A stretch of DNA of 64,000 nt from Planoprotostelium fungivorum (lineage: Eukaryota; Evosea; Variosea; Cavosteliida; Cavosteliaceae), in the NCBI GenBank assembly GCA_003024175.1, contig MDYQ01000292.1, forward strand, positions 94,684 through 158,683, given 5' to 3'. The notes under the pieces are model-generated. The model made no database searches and had not been told where the DNA came from. It saw only the letters and a program-made list of their open reading frames with translations. This document shows positions 23,660 to 34,233 of this stretch, one piece after another; position 1 is the stretch's first letter, and every line of letters begins with the position of its first letter. The position numbers were made by a program, and so were the translations under genes.

Positions 23660-24502
23660 ATGGAATCATTTATCGGCCTACACGTTCAGATTAAGACGCT
23701 GTCTGATGATACATTGGAGGGAGAGATCTTCAGTTATGACAGCAATACGGGCTGCGTCGTATTGTCCAGTGAGTATAGGATGGTTATATCGTGCGATGTC
23801 TGTTCGATTGTGGAGTCGTTATGAGATCATGGGATATGATTGGAAGGAAAAAGCGCTGATGTCGAATACAGCTTCGTTAGTTCATACGACGATGAAAAAG
23901 ACGTTGAACATCATCAAGACCTCTCACATTAAAGACATCCAATACATCGGAAAAGGTGAGCCACATGATACCATCGATCATCTCACATGAACACGAATAT
24001 AAATAAGAGATTTCTATTTCTATTTGTGATCCTGATGATAAAAAAGGAACGACAACGAATCTGCGTCTTCCATCTGTCGACGTCACCAAGATCAGAAACA
24101 AGGAGGACATCGCAGTCCGAACCGCTAAAGAGGAACAACTCCGCATCGGTGTCAATGTATCCAAAGAAGCACAAGACATCTTCAACGCCCTGTCTAAAAC
24201 GTGAGTCCATCATCTCACACGAATTATCTCGCTGTTGCCTTCTTGTGATGATGTCTGACGATGAGACAGCCTGCCATGCCGATGGGATGGTGATACCATC
24301 ATCGTTCTCGATGAGATCTACATCAGGAACCCATACGGAAACACAAACTGCCAGGGTAACAACACAGTCATGTTAGAAAGAGTTCGTAAAGTGGTACGTC
24401 ATCTCATCATCATGTGCTCGTGTGGACACAAACACATATCAAGAGATGATATCATACTGATGATATCAGTTGGACGGAGAGAAGAAGAGAATGGTCAAGT
24501 GA
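23660..24502 (+). CDS. LSM12: LSM12-like RNA-binding protein
   Basis: Homologue of LSM12: an Lsm-like beta barrel followed by the helical-beta anticodon-binding-like (AD) domain. The Lsm part reads MESFIGLHVQIKTLSDDTLE and IFSYDSNTGCVVL. The linker reads LNIIKTSHIKDIQYIGKG. The AD part reads VRTAKEEQLRIGVNVSKEAQ, DIFNALSKT, LPCRWDGDTIIVLDEIYIRN and NTVMLERVRKV, finishing EKKRMVK. Length (about 180 residues) fits the family. LSM12 works in RNA metabolism with ataxin-2-type proteins. Four short introns are visible. The ATG at 23660 matches the start of the Lsm fold. Confidence 0.87.
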
Positions 24503-24648
24503 AGAGATTTCGGAAAAACGGAAAAACAAAACGGCTCGGCGCGTGACGCGCACACAAGACAATTTGTGTATAAATTTTCAGTTGAAATCTTTTCAATATT
24601 TCTGACACGTTCAACAATTCTTTTCAATACTTTTGACACATTACAAAT

Positions 24649-27600
24649 TTAATTTTCTTCAAATGTAGGAAAAGTGAGTAGGCTCAGATCTGCACTCGCC
24701 CACGCCACTCCATCAAACAATTCGTAGATAAATCTCCTCGCCTGCCCCCGTCAATCTACACCGTTGTAGATGCACTCACCGCCAGCTTGTACTTGTACAC
24801 TCCCATCAGCTTGTAAGCCTCCAGGGCCACTCTGGGTGAAGAGAAGGCGAGTGTGTGCTGTGCCTTCAGCCTCTTTAGAGTTCTCGATGCACTGTCTGCA
24901 GAGATGGAGTTGCTGAGGTGTGTGACGTTGGTCAAGATCTCGTTGTTCGTCTCGTCTTCCTTGTCAAAATAGGAGATGTGGCCGCTCACGGCGTACGAGC
25001 CGCAGTACTTGTCGTCGTGGAGCTGTAGTGGGTGATGAGATGGTGATGAGATCATGAGATGATGTTGAGATGGATGATGAGATGATGTTGAGATGGATGA
25101 TGAGATGATGTTGAGATGGATGATGAGATGATGTTGAGATGGATGATGTGATGAACGGGTGCTCACTCTAAAGAGGAGCTCGCTCTTGTGGTCTTTCGGT
25201 ACACAAATGAGAGAAGATAGATTCGTCGGGGACTCCCAACCCAGCCAATCCAATCGCCGTCTGGCATCTTCCACCCCGGACATCATTCCCAGGATGTACA
25301 TGCACGTCCTATTGATGACGTCAGATGACGTCACTGGTCACGTGACCCACCCTCTGATGGATAGACAGGGGTCGTTGGTTGCCAAATTGGTCAATACTTG
25401 TAAGACATCCATGTTTTGGATGTGATATCTCGACTGTAAGAGAAAAGATAGACCCGTTTGGCTCGAACCGATGTGGCCCTGTCATATCTCAGATCTCGAT
25501 GTACGATCGTACGGTGGGATTTAGGGTTTAACGATACGTACCAGGGCCCACAGGGCGGCCCGCCTCTGGAGTTGTGTCTGTGTCGTGAGCTCACTCGCAC
25601 ATTGGATGAACTCGTTGACGTGTCTGCTCTCTTCTAATACCTGACAACCCTTCTCTGTCTTTGCCAATTCTCCGTAAAAGTGAGGCGGTGGGGTCACCCC
25701 ATCTCTGTCATGACTGATGAGCGTTTCTCATCGTCATGAGTGTAAGTGACTCACAGTTCTTGTTCTTTCGTTGCGGTGAGAGAGGATGATGGTGAGAAGA
25801 CTTGATTGAGTTCGTGTTCGATGGATAAGACGTAGCTGTCGTTTAGTTCTTTCTTCCACAGATTCATCTCGGTGTGGATCTGATTGCCTTCTGCCAACAA
25901 GTTGGCGAGGCCGTTGGGGCGTGAGAGAGATCTGTCATCGTGAACAGCTGATTCGTCGATGTGATGTGGATGTTGATGTGATGTTGATGATGATGTGATG
26001 TGATGTCAATGATGATGATGATGATGATGATGATGATGTATCACCTCAGCCACAGATGTTTACCCGCCGGACCGTGTTTGAGTAGCTGAGGTTTCGCAGC
26101 GATGAGAGCATCCATGCACTCCACTTGATTGCACGCCTCCGTCAGTGCATTCAACGCCATCTTAGAAGCTTTGATGTCTCCATCGTTCAGCTGCATCCCC
26201 GTCAGAAACAATAAAATAGAATAAATGTCGAGCGATATTCGCGTTGCGATGGAGACGAGAATAAAATGAAATAAATACCTGATCTAATAAGAAGGTGATT
26301 CCCCATTGGTCGAAATTTTGAACTCCAGATCGAACCAACACGTGAAGATGCCTCGTAGCTCTGAATCTCGTTCCTACTTTTTTCTCAGATAAAGAAATTT
26401 CCATCGACTTTCACCCTTCGAGCTAGAGCTCAAGGCTTTACTCAGAAACATCCTCGTGTGATCCGAACTGTTTCTCCGTCATCTTTCGTCCGTTTTTCAT
26501 CGAGTTTTCATCGAGTTTTCACTCACGTAGTGTAGTCGAGAGAGGTAACGATGGTTGCAAACAGATCGTCTCTCGATGGCAGAGCGACCAAGGCCGTCAG
26601 ATAATCTAAGATGCCGAAATCGATCAAGATCTCCATGCCGCGGGGGGTAGTGCTGAGGCTGCCAAGGATGGTGAAGTACTCTGCTGACATCTTCTTCCAC
26701 ATCTTTTCAGAGCTGAGGGGTCGTTCTTTGTGCTGTGGAGGGATCAATAAAATCGTTCGATTTCATTTCGTCTTGTATTCGTATCGTCCATCCTTTTGTC
26801 CTTATTATCTATTCTTCTATTCTTATTATCGATCCTTCTATTCTTATCGTCTATCTTCATTCTTATCGTCATCCTTATTCTTATCGCCTATCTCTCTATT
26901 CTTAATCTATCTTCTCGATTTCCATCCATACATTCTCTATTCTCATGCATCGTCTCTCTCATTCGTAGGATTCGATTTGATGCATTGGAAGACAAAGATT
27001 TGATGTAAATAACGCACCGCAGGATGAGCGTTAGCCACCGGGTCTAATTCCAACTTGATGATATCGATGATCTCCGGAATCAATTTGCTGTGCTTCAGAT
27101 AATCCGCTCCCTGCTCCGTAGACACGAGCACCTACCGCCGTCACCCCACGTTAAACCCTAAACCCACCTGCAGCAACTGTACGGCGATCCTCCTGTACTT
27201 GTCGTTCTCCGGTGTCCATGGTAACGCGGCGAAGGCTTGTGTGAGTGGCCTGAAGTAAGAGAGTACCCTCTTGATGAATTTCGTCTTCATGACTTGAGTC
27301 AATAGAGTTGGGTTACTCAACAGGGGCCCGTCAATGAGATCGCTGATGTTATCCCATTTCCATTTCGTGTGATCTTTCGTTGTGGTCACCTGAAAGATGT
27401 CAGCAGATCGAAATTTCATCGAAATCTACCTGAGATTCGAGAATCTTCGTCCTCAGTTGGTCTTGATCGAGTTGAGCGTCTAATTTCTTCAGTGAATCGA
27501 TCTTTCTCTCGTGTCTCCTGTCTCCCAATTTCAGTCGTTTCCAATCGTTGGTCGCGCCACTGGTTTCAGCCGTGTTGTTGTTCGAATGTTTCTGATGGTG

Positions 27601-29473
27601 ATACGAATGCAAATTGGACAGCATCGTGGAGGCACGTGATCTCTGTCTTGGGTCCAACACGGTGAAAGAGGCCGCGAATTCGACTAATTTCGGTAGAGTT
27701 TGCACCTGGACGCGTTTCAATCCCGCACCCTCCCATTTTTTCACCTTTGCGCATTGGTTGGGTGGTAATAAAACATTGGTCAGGTAGAGCAGTTCACCCA
27801 GTAAGAGCGTCGCCTTCGTGACTGTACTCTGTCCTCCCGCCTCCGAATTCTTGGAATATTTCGTTCCCAAGGTAACGAGGCCTTCGATGAGTCCACAGTG
27901 AATGAACGCGACGAGCAGCACGGACAAGTAATTGTTTAAGAGGTTCTGCTGTTTTCCTCTCGCCTTCTTTGGTAGTTCTAATAATCCAATGGATCGAAAC
28001 GAATGGTCCTCCTCTGCTGAAGATCCCAATTTGGTTCCGGACGGGTCCGAATTCTTGTCCACGTCGGAAATTCGGAATATATCGAAGAGAGCGTCCAGGA
28101 CTTGGACCTGATGACGTCATCACGTGGAACTCGTGGAAAACTCACGTGGAGGTCGTGAGAGGGGAGGTAGAAGGCATTGACGAGCGAGGCTAATCCGAAC
28201 GGAAACGAAGAGAGGACGAAGACACCAGTCCAACCTCTCAGCAGAATCGATATAGCTCGGATGCTCATCGATACCTAGACCAGTCAATCTACAACCTGCC
28301 ACGACGTCTCACCTTGTCTTCTTTCTTCTCCTTCTTTGGGGCGGTGGAAGTCTGGCCGGTGGGGTTCGTGATCGTGAGCTGAGGTTTGTTCTGAGCGTTT
28401 CCCGCCAAATTATTTGGCGCGTTGTTTGCGGCGCCAGCGGCGGGTGCCGGGGGTGGTGCAGGTGGGGTTTCCTGATTTATTTAATTTCCATCTACAATCC
28501 ATCGAGATGTCGTGACTCATGTCATGATGTGCCTCTTACCTTGATTTGACATTCGGTGATGGGAGCGAGCAGGATACCGAGATCGAGAGGAATTCGAACG
28601 AATTTTCGATTCGAACCGTTCAAGAGGTAGGCCAGGCCTTGAACCAGAGACTCTTGTATGCCGACGTTATTAGGATCGAGAATAGCGTTGAGGAGTAATT
28701 TGATGCCTCCGCAGTTGGCGGACACCTTTGGATTTCGCATGGCTGTGATGTCCATCAGATGGATGATATGACATTCGGACTCACTGATCTCGCAGACGAC
28801 CTCAACGGAGATTCTCTGTAGAGGGTCCTCGGCTGCCTCTCCCAAACTAACGAGAGAATGGACGATGTTGTTGGGAATGGTCTCACAACATGTGACGACC
28901 CACTTTCTAACCAACTTCAAAACTTGCAGTCTGTCGGGGTTAGAAGAGAGATGACGAATGCATCTTTGCACCTCTCGACTTCGGTTTGTTTGTCGATCTT
29001 GTCTAATGACCTGATATGATGGTCAGATGGTGGGAAGTGAAAGACAAAATTACCTGGAGATGAACAAATTGACACCGAGAGATATGAGATGGACGGTAAA
29101 TTCAGAGTTTTTGAGATAGTAACGAATGACACGGAGTGCGGCAACTCTTAATGTTCTGAGAGATCCCAATAGGGTCGCTCGTAGGCTGAGGAATTTCTTT
29201 ACGAACTCGATCTTCGACTGATGATGATATGATATGGTATGTAAAGACTCACCAACAGAGGAGTGCGTCCGTATCATAACTCTCAATTTGATCCGATATT
29301 TGGACCAACTCGTTGAGGAGATTCAGACGAATCTTGGGAGGAACATCTTCATCTCCTTTGGAGAGTTGTTGAACGATAGACGATACAGAGGACTCTGGTT
29401 TAGACATCCACTGCTGTCTATTAAGAGCCGACGGCTTCTTCCGCCTGAGGTCTGATACAGATGAAGATTCCAT
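24649..29473 (-). CDS. Rictor / Pianissimo, TORC2 subunit
   Basis: Rapamycin-insensitive companion of TOR, a core TORC2 scaffold that controls AKT-like kinases and, in amoebae, chemotaxis and actin. The N-terminal armadillo region starts at 29473 (MESSSVSDLRRKKPSALNRQ), with LGSLRTLRVAALRVIRYYLK, RISVEVVCEISESECH and SIRAISILLRGWTGVFV. The middle region has LLNNYLSVLLVAFIHCGLIE and ATLLLGELLYLTNVLLP. The RasGEF-N-like part has TKFIKRVLSYFRPLTQAF, then SAEYFTILGSLSTTPRGME. The C-terminal RICTOR_V signature is CLSIRG, TCMYILGMMS and LDWLGWESPTNLS. The tail, after a 38-nt intron, ends FPTFEEN. A proline/alanine-rich insert lies near 28340-28470. Length is about 1250 residues, close to amoebozoan homologues. 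Confidence 0.92.
25030..25150 (-). repeat. Minisatellite in Rictor intron
   Basis: Four to five tandem copies of a unit of about 25 nt (GATGATGAGATGATGTTGAG followed by ATG), lying in an intron and spanning most of it. Confidence 0.8.
26735..26985 (-). repeat. Simple-repeat intron in Rictor
   Basis: An unusually long intron (about 250 nt). On the plus strand it is a run of CTATTCTTAT / TTATCGTC-type imperfect repeats, so it is purine-rich in the transcript. Confidence 0.6.
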
Positions 29474-30124
29474 TTTCAGGTTGTAGTCGTCTATTTTTTA
29501 GCTTTTTAGTGCTTCCAGCACCTCGACCAGCGTGCAAAGAGCGACACCAACCATCGCAGCGTTCAAGTGTACGCTGATAGAGGGCTCTATCCATCCACGT
29601 GTTGCATCTTTTCAATCGACGTAGAAGGAGGAATCGATAGAATGATGCATCATGTGATTAGGAGGCTTCGTTGGACGTCCTGGTGTCACCCTCTAACATG
29701 AAACTGGTGCCAATACGACTGAAGAACCAGAATGCCAAGCTAAGTTGATTCCCATCTCGAACCAATCATCTCACGGGTTCTCCATTCCACGTTCTGTCTG
29801 TCTGCTCCCATTTCATCGTCAAGTTATGAATGAATGCAAGGTGGCGAATTCTTCCTAGGGACGAACATCGTTCCGCGTGGGAGGTGACGGCCAAAATCTT
29901 TCTCTTTGCCACACGATTATTGAAAGAACATTGCGCGGTATTGACTGTTAGGAGCAAAGAATGCCGAATTTCAGATCGCCACCTTAGCTGCAGAAGACGG
30001 CAGCAGCTGCGATGATTCGGTGATTGTTGGAAGAACATAGCGCGGTATCGACTGTTAGGACCTCCGGAGGTCCACCTTAACAGCTGCCTCTTATTTGTTT
30101 CTTTGGGTCATAAAAACAACAACC
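29474..30124. other. Divergent promoter region Rictor / F-box gene
   Basis: About 650 bp with no convincing gene. It contains two copies of a 34-37-base direct repeat (listed separately) close to the plus-strand gene. It should hold both promoters. Confidence 0.4.
29917..30060 (+). promoter_or_regulatory. Pair of direct repeats upstream of F-box gene
   Basis: Two near-identical blocks at 29917-29953 and 30027-30060, sharing GAACATNGCGCGGTAT and GACTGTTAGGA (N = T or A), 107 bases apart. The second ends 64 bases before the ATG at 30125. Position and conservation suggest a duplicated promoter element. This is inference. Confidence 0.45.
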
Positions 30125-31687
30125 ATGGACACTGCACCCCCCGACACCATCATAGCCATACAAGAGCACCTCGACTTCTTCTGCATTCGTCAATTGGTGC
30201 AGTTCTACCCTTGTTCTCTCTGACCAACTCAGATGAGCACATGCCGCAGATTGTTCACCATCTTAGAGCCTCTCTACTGGTCTCGCCTCAAGTTCACCGT
30301 ACACACATATGATTCGTGTATGAGCTGGCTGTACAACAAGAAGGAGCTGGCTAGACATGTCCGAGAGCTCTGCATCAAAGTGCATGAATATCCAGACGAC
30401 CCATCTGCCTTCCACGAGTGTTTGAGCCGGTTCATCAATGTCGATAAGATCAAGCTGGAACTGGCTGTATGGTACGGTTTACACCAGTTGTTTGGAGCTC
30501 TCAAATGCAAGCCACGAGAGGTTCACCTTCACATCACTTATAAAGACTGGGAGATTGAACAGGTGACGAACTTTCGATCAAGAGTAGAGGTCTGACCGAA
30601 TGACAGGTAAACCAAGAGTGAGATTTGGGAGATAATGATGCGACGCTGAGTACAGATCAGGGCACTGAGAGAGTTGCTCCAGCGTGGCGTCAGGTCGATT
30701 CACATCGAGTATGAGGGACAGATCGACTTTATAACAGAAGAAGACCTTCAACAAGTCGAATCCATTTTCATCTCTCATACAAATGGAAGCCTGCTCACGT
30801 ATCGGTGAGTATTCCCCCGCATAATGTTTCTTACACACCACAGCCTACCCAACTTGAAAAAGATTCAATTACGCGTGAGTGCACAGCTTAAAGAAACAAG
30901 TCTGATTCCAACAGGAGCATTTCGATCGATTCAACGCGTTTGCGGCCATCAATCCACAGATCACTCACGTTATCATCCAATACGGCATACTACCTCCTTT
31001 GGGTGATCTATTACCCAACCTGCAGCACTTAGAAGGGGCCGCACACTATGATGCCATGTTGCCCATGTCTGATGGTGAGGTTATTCCATGTCTCTCTCTC
31101 ATTCTGTTCTAGGACGATTTCGAACCATGAAGACGTTCTCGATACATCAGAATGCAATTCCTCCTCCTCCTTCCGCCTGGGCGGCTCAGAGTCAACTTTG
31201 GTCTCTGTCGATGGTTTACCCACTCCCCGACTGGAGCCATCTGCCACCGAATCTAACTCACCTCTCAGTCCAAACCTCCCACGATGAAGTGGACAAGATC
31301 TTATCGCAGGCTGCAAATCTGCAGCATCTCGCCCATCATTCTACTGCGGAAAATCGGTATGCTCACAGATACCTACCCACACCTGGTACTCGATTGGAAC
31401 AATTTTATGAAATCAGATCCGTTTCACGCTGGCTCAACCATCCAAACTGTCCGTCCACCATCTGGGCATCGGTCGAACGAGGGCAATCCGTCCATTTTAG
31501 TCGGGATGGTTTCTATTGGTTCGATTATCCACTCACAAGAAGGAAGTGGAGGTGGATGATCTGCAGACTCCAGGGTGACAGATGGGTGGAGGCGAAAACA
31601 GGAAGTGTCTGGATCCTTGATGAAGAACAATGGAAGAGAGGTGAGATGCTTAGAAGATTAGGATGTGAGCTGAAGAGTGGACAGTGA
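30125..31687 (+). CDS. F-box protein with LRR-like C-terminus
   Basis: The ATG at 30125 opens PPDTIIAIQEHLDFFCIRQL, then after a 36-nt intron MSTCRRLFTILEPLYW, which together fit the F-box consensus (P...I...L....L..L..C+.....L..LYW). F-box proteins link substrates to SKP1-cullin ubiquitin ligases. The remaining 350 or so residues look like irregular leucine-rich repeats: VRELCIKVHEY, VDKIKLELAVW, REVHLHITY, LPNLKKIQLR, LPNLQHLEG, MKTFSIHQN and LPPNLTHLSVQ. This pattern is common in amoebozoan F-box/LRR families. The stop is at 31685-31687, after GCELKSGQ. Six or so short introns. The substrate is unknown. Confidence 0.7.
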
Positions 31688-31980
31688 AGGAGCATGGATG
31701 GAAGGAGGAACGGGTCGAGAAATCAAGACACGGTTGATCTGTTTTTGAATCATAAATGAATGGACGTGACATCATCATGTGCGGCCACTTTTTATGGACA
31801 CGAACGCGAGTGGAATCGTCGCCCTCTTTGTCGACTGATCTTCTAAACTGAACACGTGTCAACGTGAATGTCCATTGAAACAGACAAAATTACAATCTAA
31901 GATTGCGGCCTATGTACCATTGTGAACGATAGTAAAGAGGAGGAATAAGAATGAAGGGAATCGATCACAGAGAGATGTAT

Positions 31981-32756
31981 TCAATCGTCAATGTCCACTT
32001 CCTGGTGAATAAATGAGTCGTCGTTCGTCACATGATCTTCACCTCTTCTGGTCCAATTCGAACATCTTCGTCTTCACCGTATTGTATGGCATTATCGATC
32101 TGCATCAACACCTATCGCTCATCTCAACATCGTGTTCATCATTATCATCATCATCATCAGCCGAGCTCACCTGTGTGATGGAGTCTTCATTTGTAGGGTC
32201 TAACGGAACGAAATTGACCATACTGTAATCCTCCATCATGCTGGCCAGCGCCGCGTTCAACTTGTGGAATCTCGGATGGGTTTCAAAATTGAGTGCTTCG
32301 ATGATGCTCGACATCTCTGGATTCAAGAACTCGTCCAGTCTATCGTTTGCCGCCTCCACTAACTGCTCGGGTCAACATCACCGACACGAACACGGTGATC
32401 GAACTCGTGTGTATGACGATGATGACGCTCACATCGTCTTCTTCTGCATCTCTGTGTCCTCTCTCTTCTCGAATCTGGTTTGCGATGAGATCCATCTTGG
32501 TCATCACATTGATGTGAGGCAGCTCTAGACGAACCATGGATGATAGAGAAGACAAAGTTCCAGAGACGAACTTGCTGGGCTCGATGACAAATTGAGAGTC
32601 CAACAGGAAGACACCACAGACACGATATCCTGCTTCGTCGTGAGAGGACGAAAGAGGAGACGTCTGAGGGGATGAAGAATATATGAGAAAAGAAGAAAAT
32701 GAATAGTGGGACGACTCACCCAAACCCTGAATGGCATCAACCAATCGTGTCATCAT
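31981..32756 (-). pseudogene. GPN3: GPN3 GTPase gene fragment (3' part only)
   Basis: The C-terminal half of a GPN-loop GTPase, without the P-loop, GPN motif or switch regions. Exons read [43 protein letters not shown] (the guanine-specificity TKMD), RLDEFLNPEMSSIIEALN, EDYSMVNFVPLD, VLMQIDNAIQYGEDEDVR and end EVDIDD. From about 32750 to 32692 the sequence matches base for base, across exon and intron, the last 53 bases of the window (63948-64000), where an intact 5' half of GPN3 occurs. Upstream of about 32755 the similarity stops. This is a truncated duplicate, or an assembly join. The reading frame is open, so a short product from the ATG at 32756 is possible, but it could not bind GTP. 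Confidence 0.8.
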
Positions 32757-32927
32757 GCTCTATTTCTTCTCGTCCCTCTCCTCAGAGAAACGATAGACAT
32801 CATCACCAGAGTGCATCAGTCTTCATGCAGCTGCGAGGTAGATACATCGATGTCAACTAAAACACAAGACGAACCATCTTCGCACCGCGTGGATCATTTT
32901 ATTACGATGGTAGAGACACGTGATTTC

Positions 32928-33698
32928 TCAGTGAAAGCGTCTACGAGATTCAAGCTTCTGATGCAGAGTGAACGAGAGACATCTTCATCATCTCACCTCG
33001 CATTCATTATCGCTGGGGCGTTTGATTCTCTCCTTTGCGTCCTGATTCAATGCCTTCAGTTCTTCTCCGACCGTCCAATCCTCAAAGTAATCAGCACTCT
33101 TAAGAGGCGACCAGCCGACGTCTCTCATGTAGATGGGTCTTGTTCCGTCGAGGGTCACACACATCTCTTTCCATAATTTGCCCGACTCCTCTGTGTTGAT
33201 CTTGACAATGTGACCGAGGGTGATTCCATCGTGGCACGGCTTAATGGAGTTCCTGTTGAAGTCAGGCGCAGATGTCATCTCTCTCTCACACTCCGGTGAC
33301 GACTGTATAGTTGAGGATGTCTTGCCCTGGGTCGAGATAATTCAGCTCGTAGTTAGGGGAGTAGTAGCAGCGGACCTGTGCATCATTAACATCTCTTACG
33401 GATCTCAACCATCGACTACCGTTCCATTAGTGTACCAGTCCACGAGGTAAGACTTTCCGTTGTTGAAATCCTTCTGATCCATAGTTACAGCGACAACATT
33501 GGGATAGTTGTTGAGATTTAGAGGGTAGCGGAGATGGCTGCTGACTCCGTTATAATACTCCAAGACGTCAGGATTGAAGGGCCGATAACCATCATCGTGG
33601 ACGGTCACGATGTGTACTCTATATTCCGAAGGGAAACTGAGGATCTTCGCTCCAGCGATAGCGAAGAAGGTAATGAAGAGGAGAGTCTTGATGTCCAT
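32928..33698 (-). CDS. Secreted protein of unknown function
   Basis: About 200 residues in four exons. The ATG at 33698 opens a clean signal peptide (MDIKTLLFITFFAIAGA). The mature part has HIVTVHDDGYRPFNPDVLEY, then NYPNVVAVTMDQKDFNNGKS, VDWYTNGT, RCYYSPNYELNYLDPGQD, DGITLGHIVKINTEESGKLW and RPIYMRDVGWSPLKSADYF. It contains aromatic residues, a few cysteines and one N-glycosylation site (NGT). No family is recognised. The downstream neighbour on the same strand is the GPN3 fragment; the broken EGF-receptor gene starts 536 bp upstream, divergently. Exon ends are approximate; the last small exon may be wrong. Confidence 0.6.
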
Positions 33699-34233
33699 CT
33701 TGGAACGAGAGAATGAGCCACCCAAAAAGAACGTCCCGCAAGATGAAAGGACCCTGCGAGAAGGGGCTGATCTTTCTAAATTGGCCGTCAGTCACTCTTC
33801 AATGGTAAAGAGTGCAGCCGCTATCTGAGACGCTTGGAAGCGTGCAGCCCTAATGGTCTACTGAATACAAGAGGGCGAAACCCTATCATGATACATGATC
33901 GTCATTATTTATGGTTAAGTAATGGTCTCACGATGTGAGGTTGATGTGAGATATGCAAGTGATGCAGTATAGACCCGATGATTGAAGAAACAGATCGAAT
34001 TGACAAACAATCCTTACGAGCCGACAAAGGGGTGATGATCTCGTCCATCTCCTGATGATATCATCAGGCTGAACACCGAGTCACAGGACAAAACGAATGG
34101 ACGCAATCAATGTTGGTCCCGGAAGCCAGTTCACTCTGTGATAATGAACCTGTCAACGACTTTTTTGAGCCCTGTGGATTAGAACTCTCAGTTTCCGCTG
34201 GCGTGGGGGCCATCCGCAGACAACAGCTCTTGG
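33699..34233. other. Divergent intergenic region
   Basis: About 535 bp between a secreted-protein gene (minus) and a broken receptor gene (plus). No open frame of interest and no RNA gene is seen. Confidence 0.4.

Noticed and set aside
25030-26040. GATGATG/ATGATGTTGAG arrays considered as a CRISPR-like array
   Set aside because: Units are adjacent simple repeats without unique spacers, inside introns of a eukaryotic gene.
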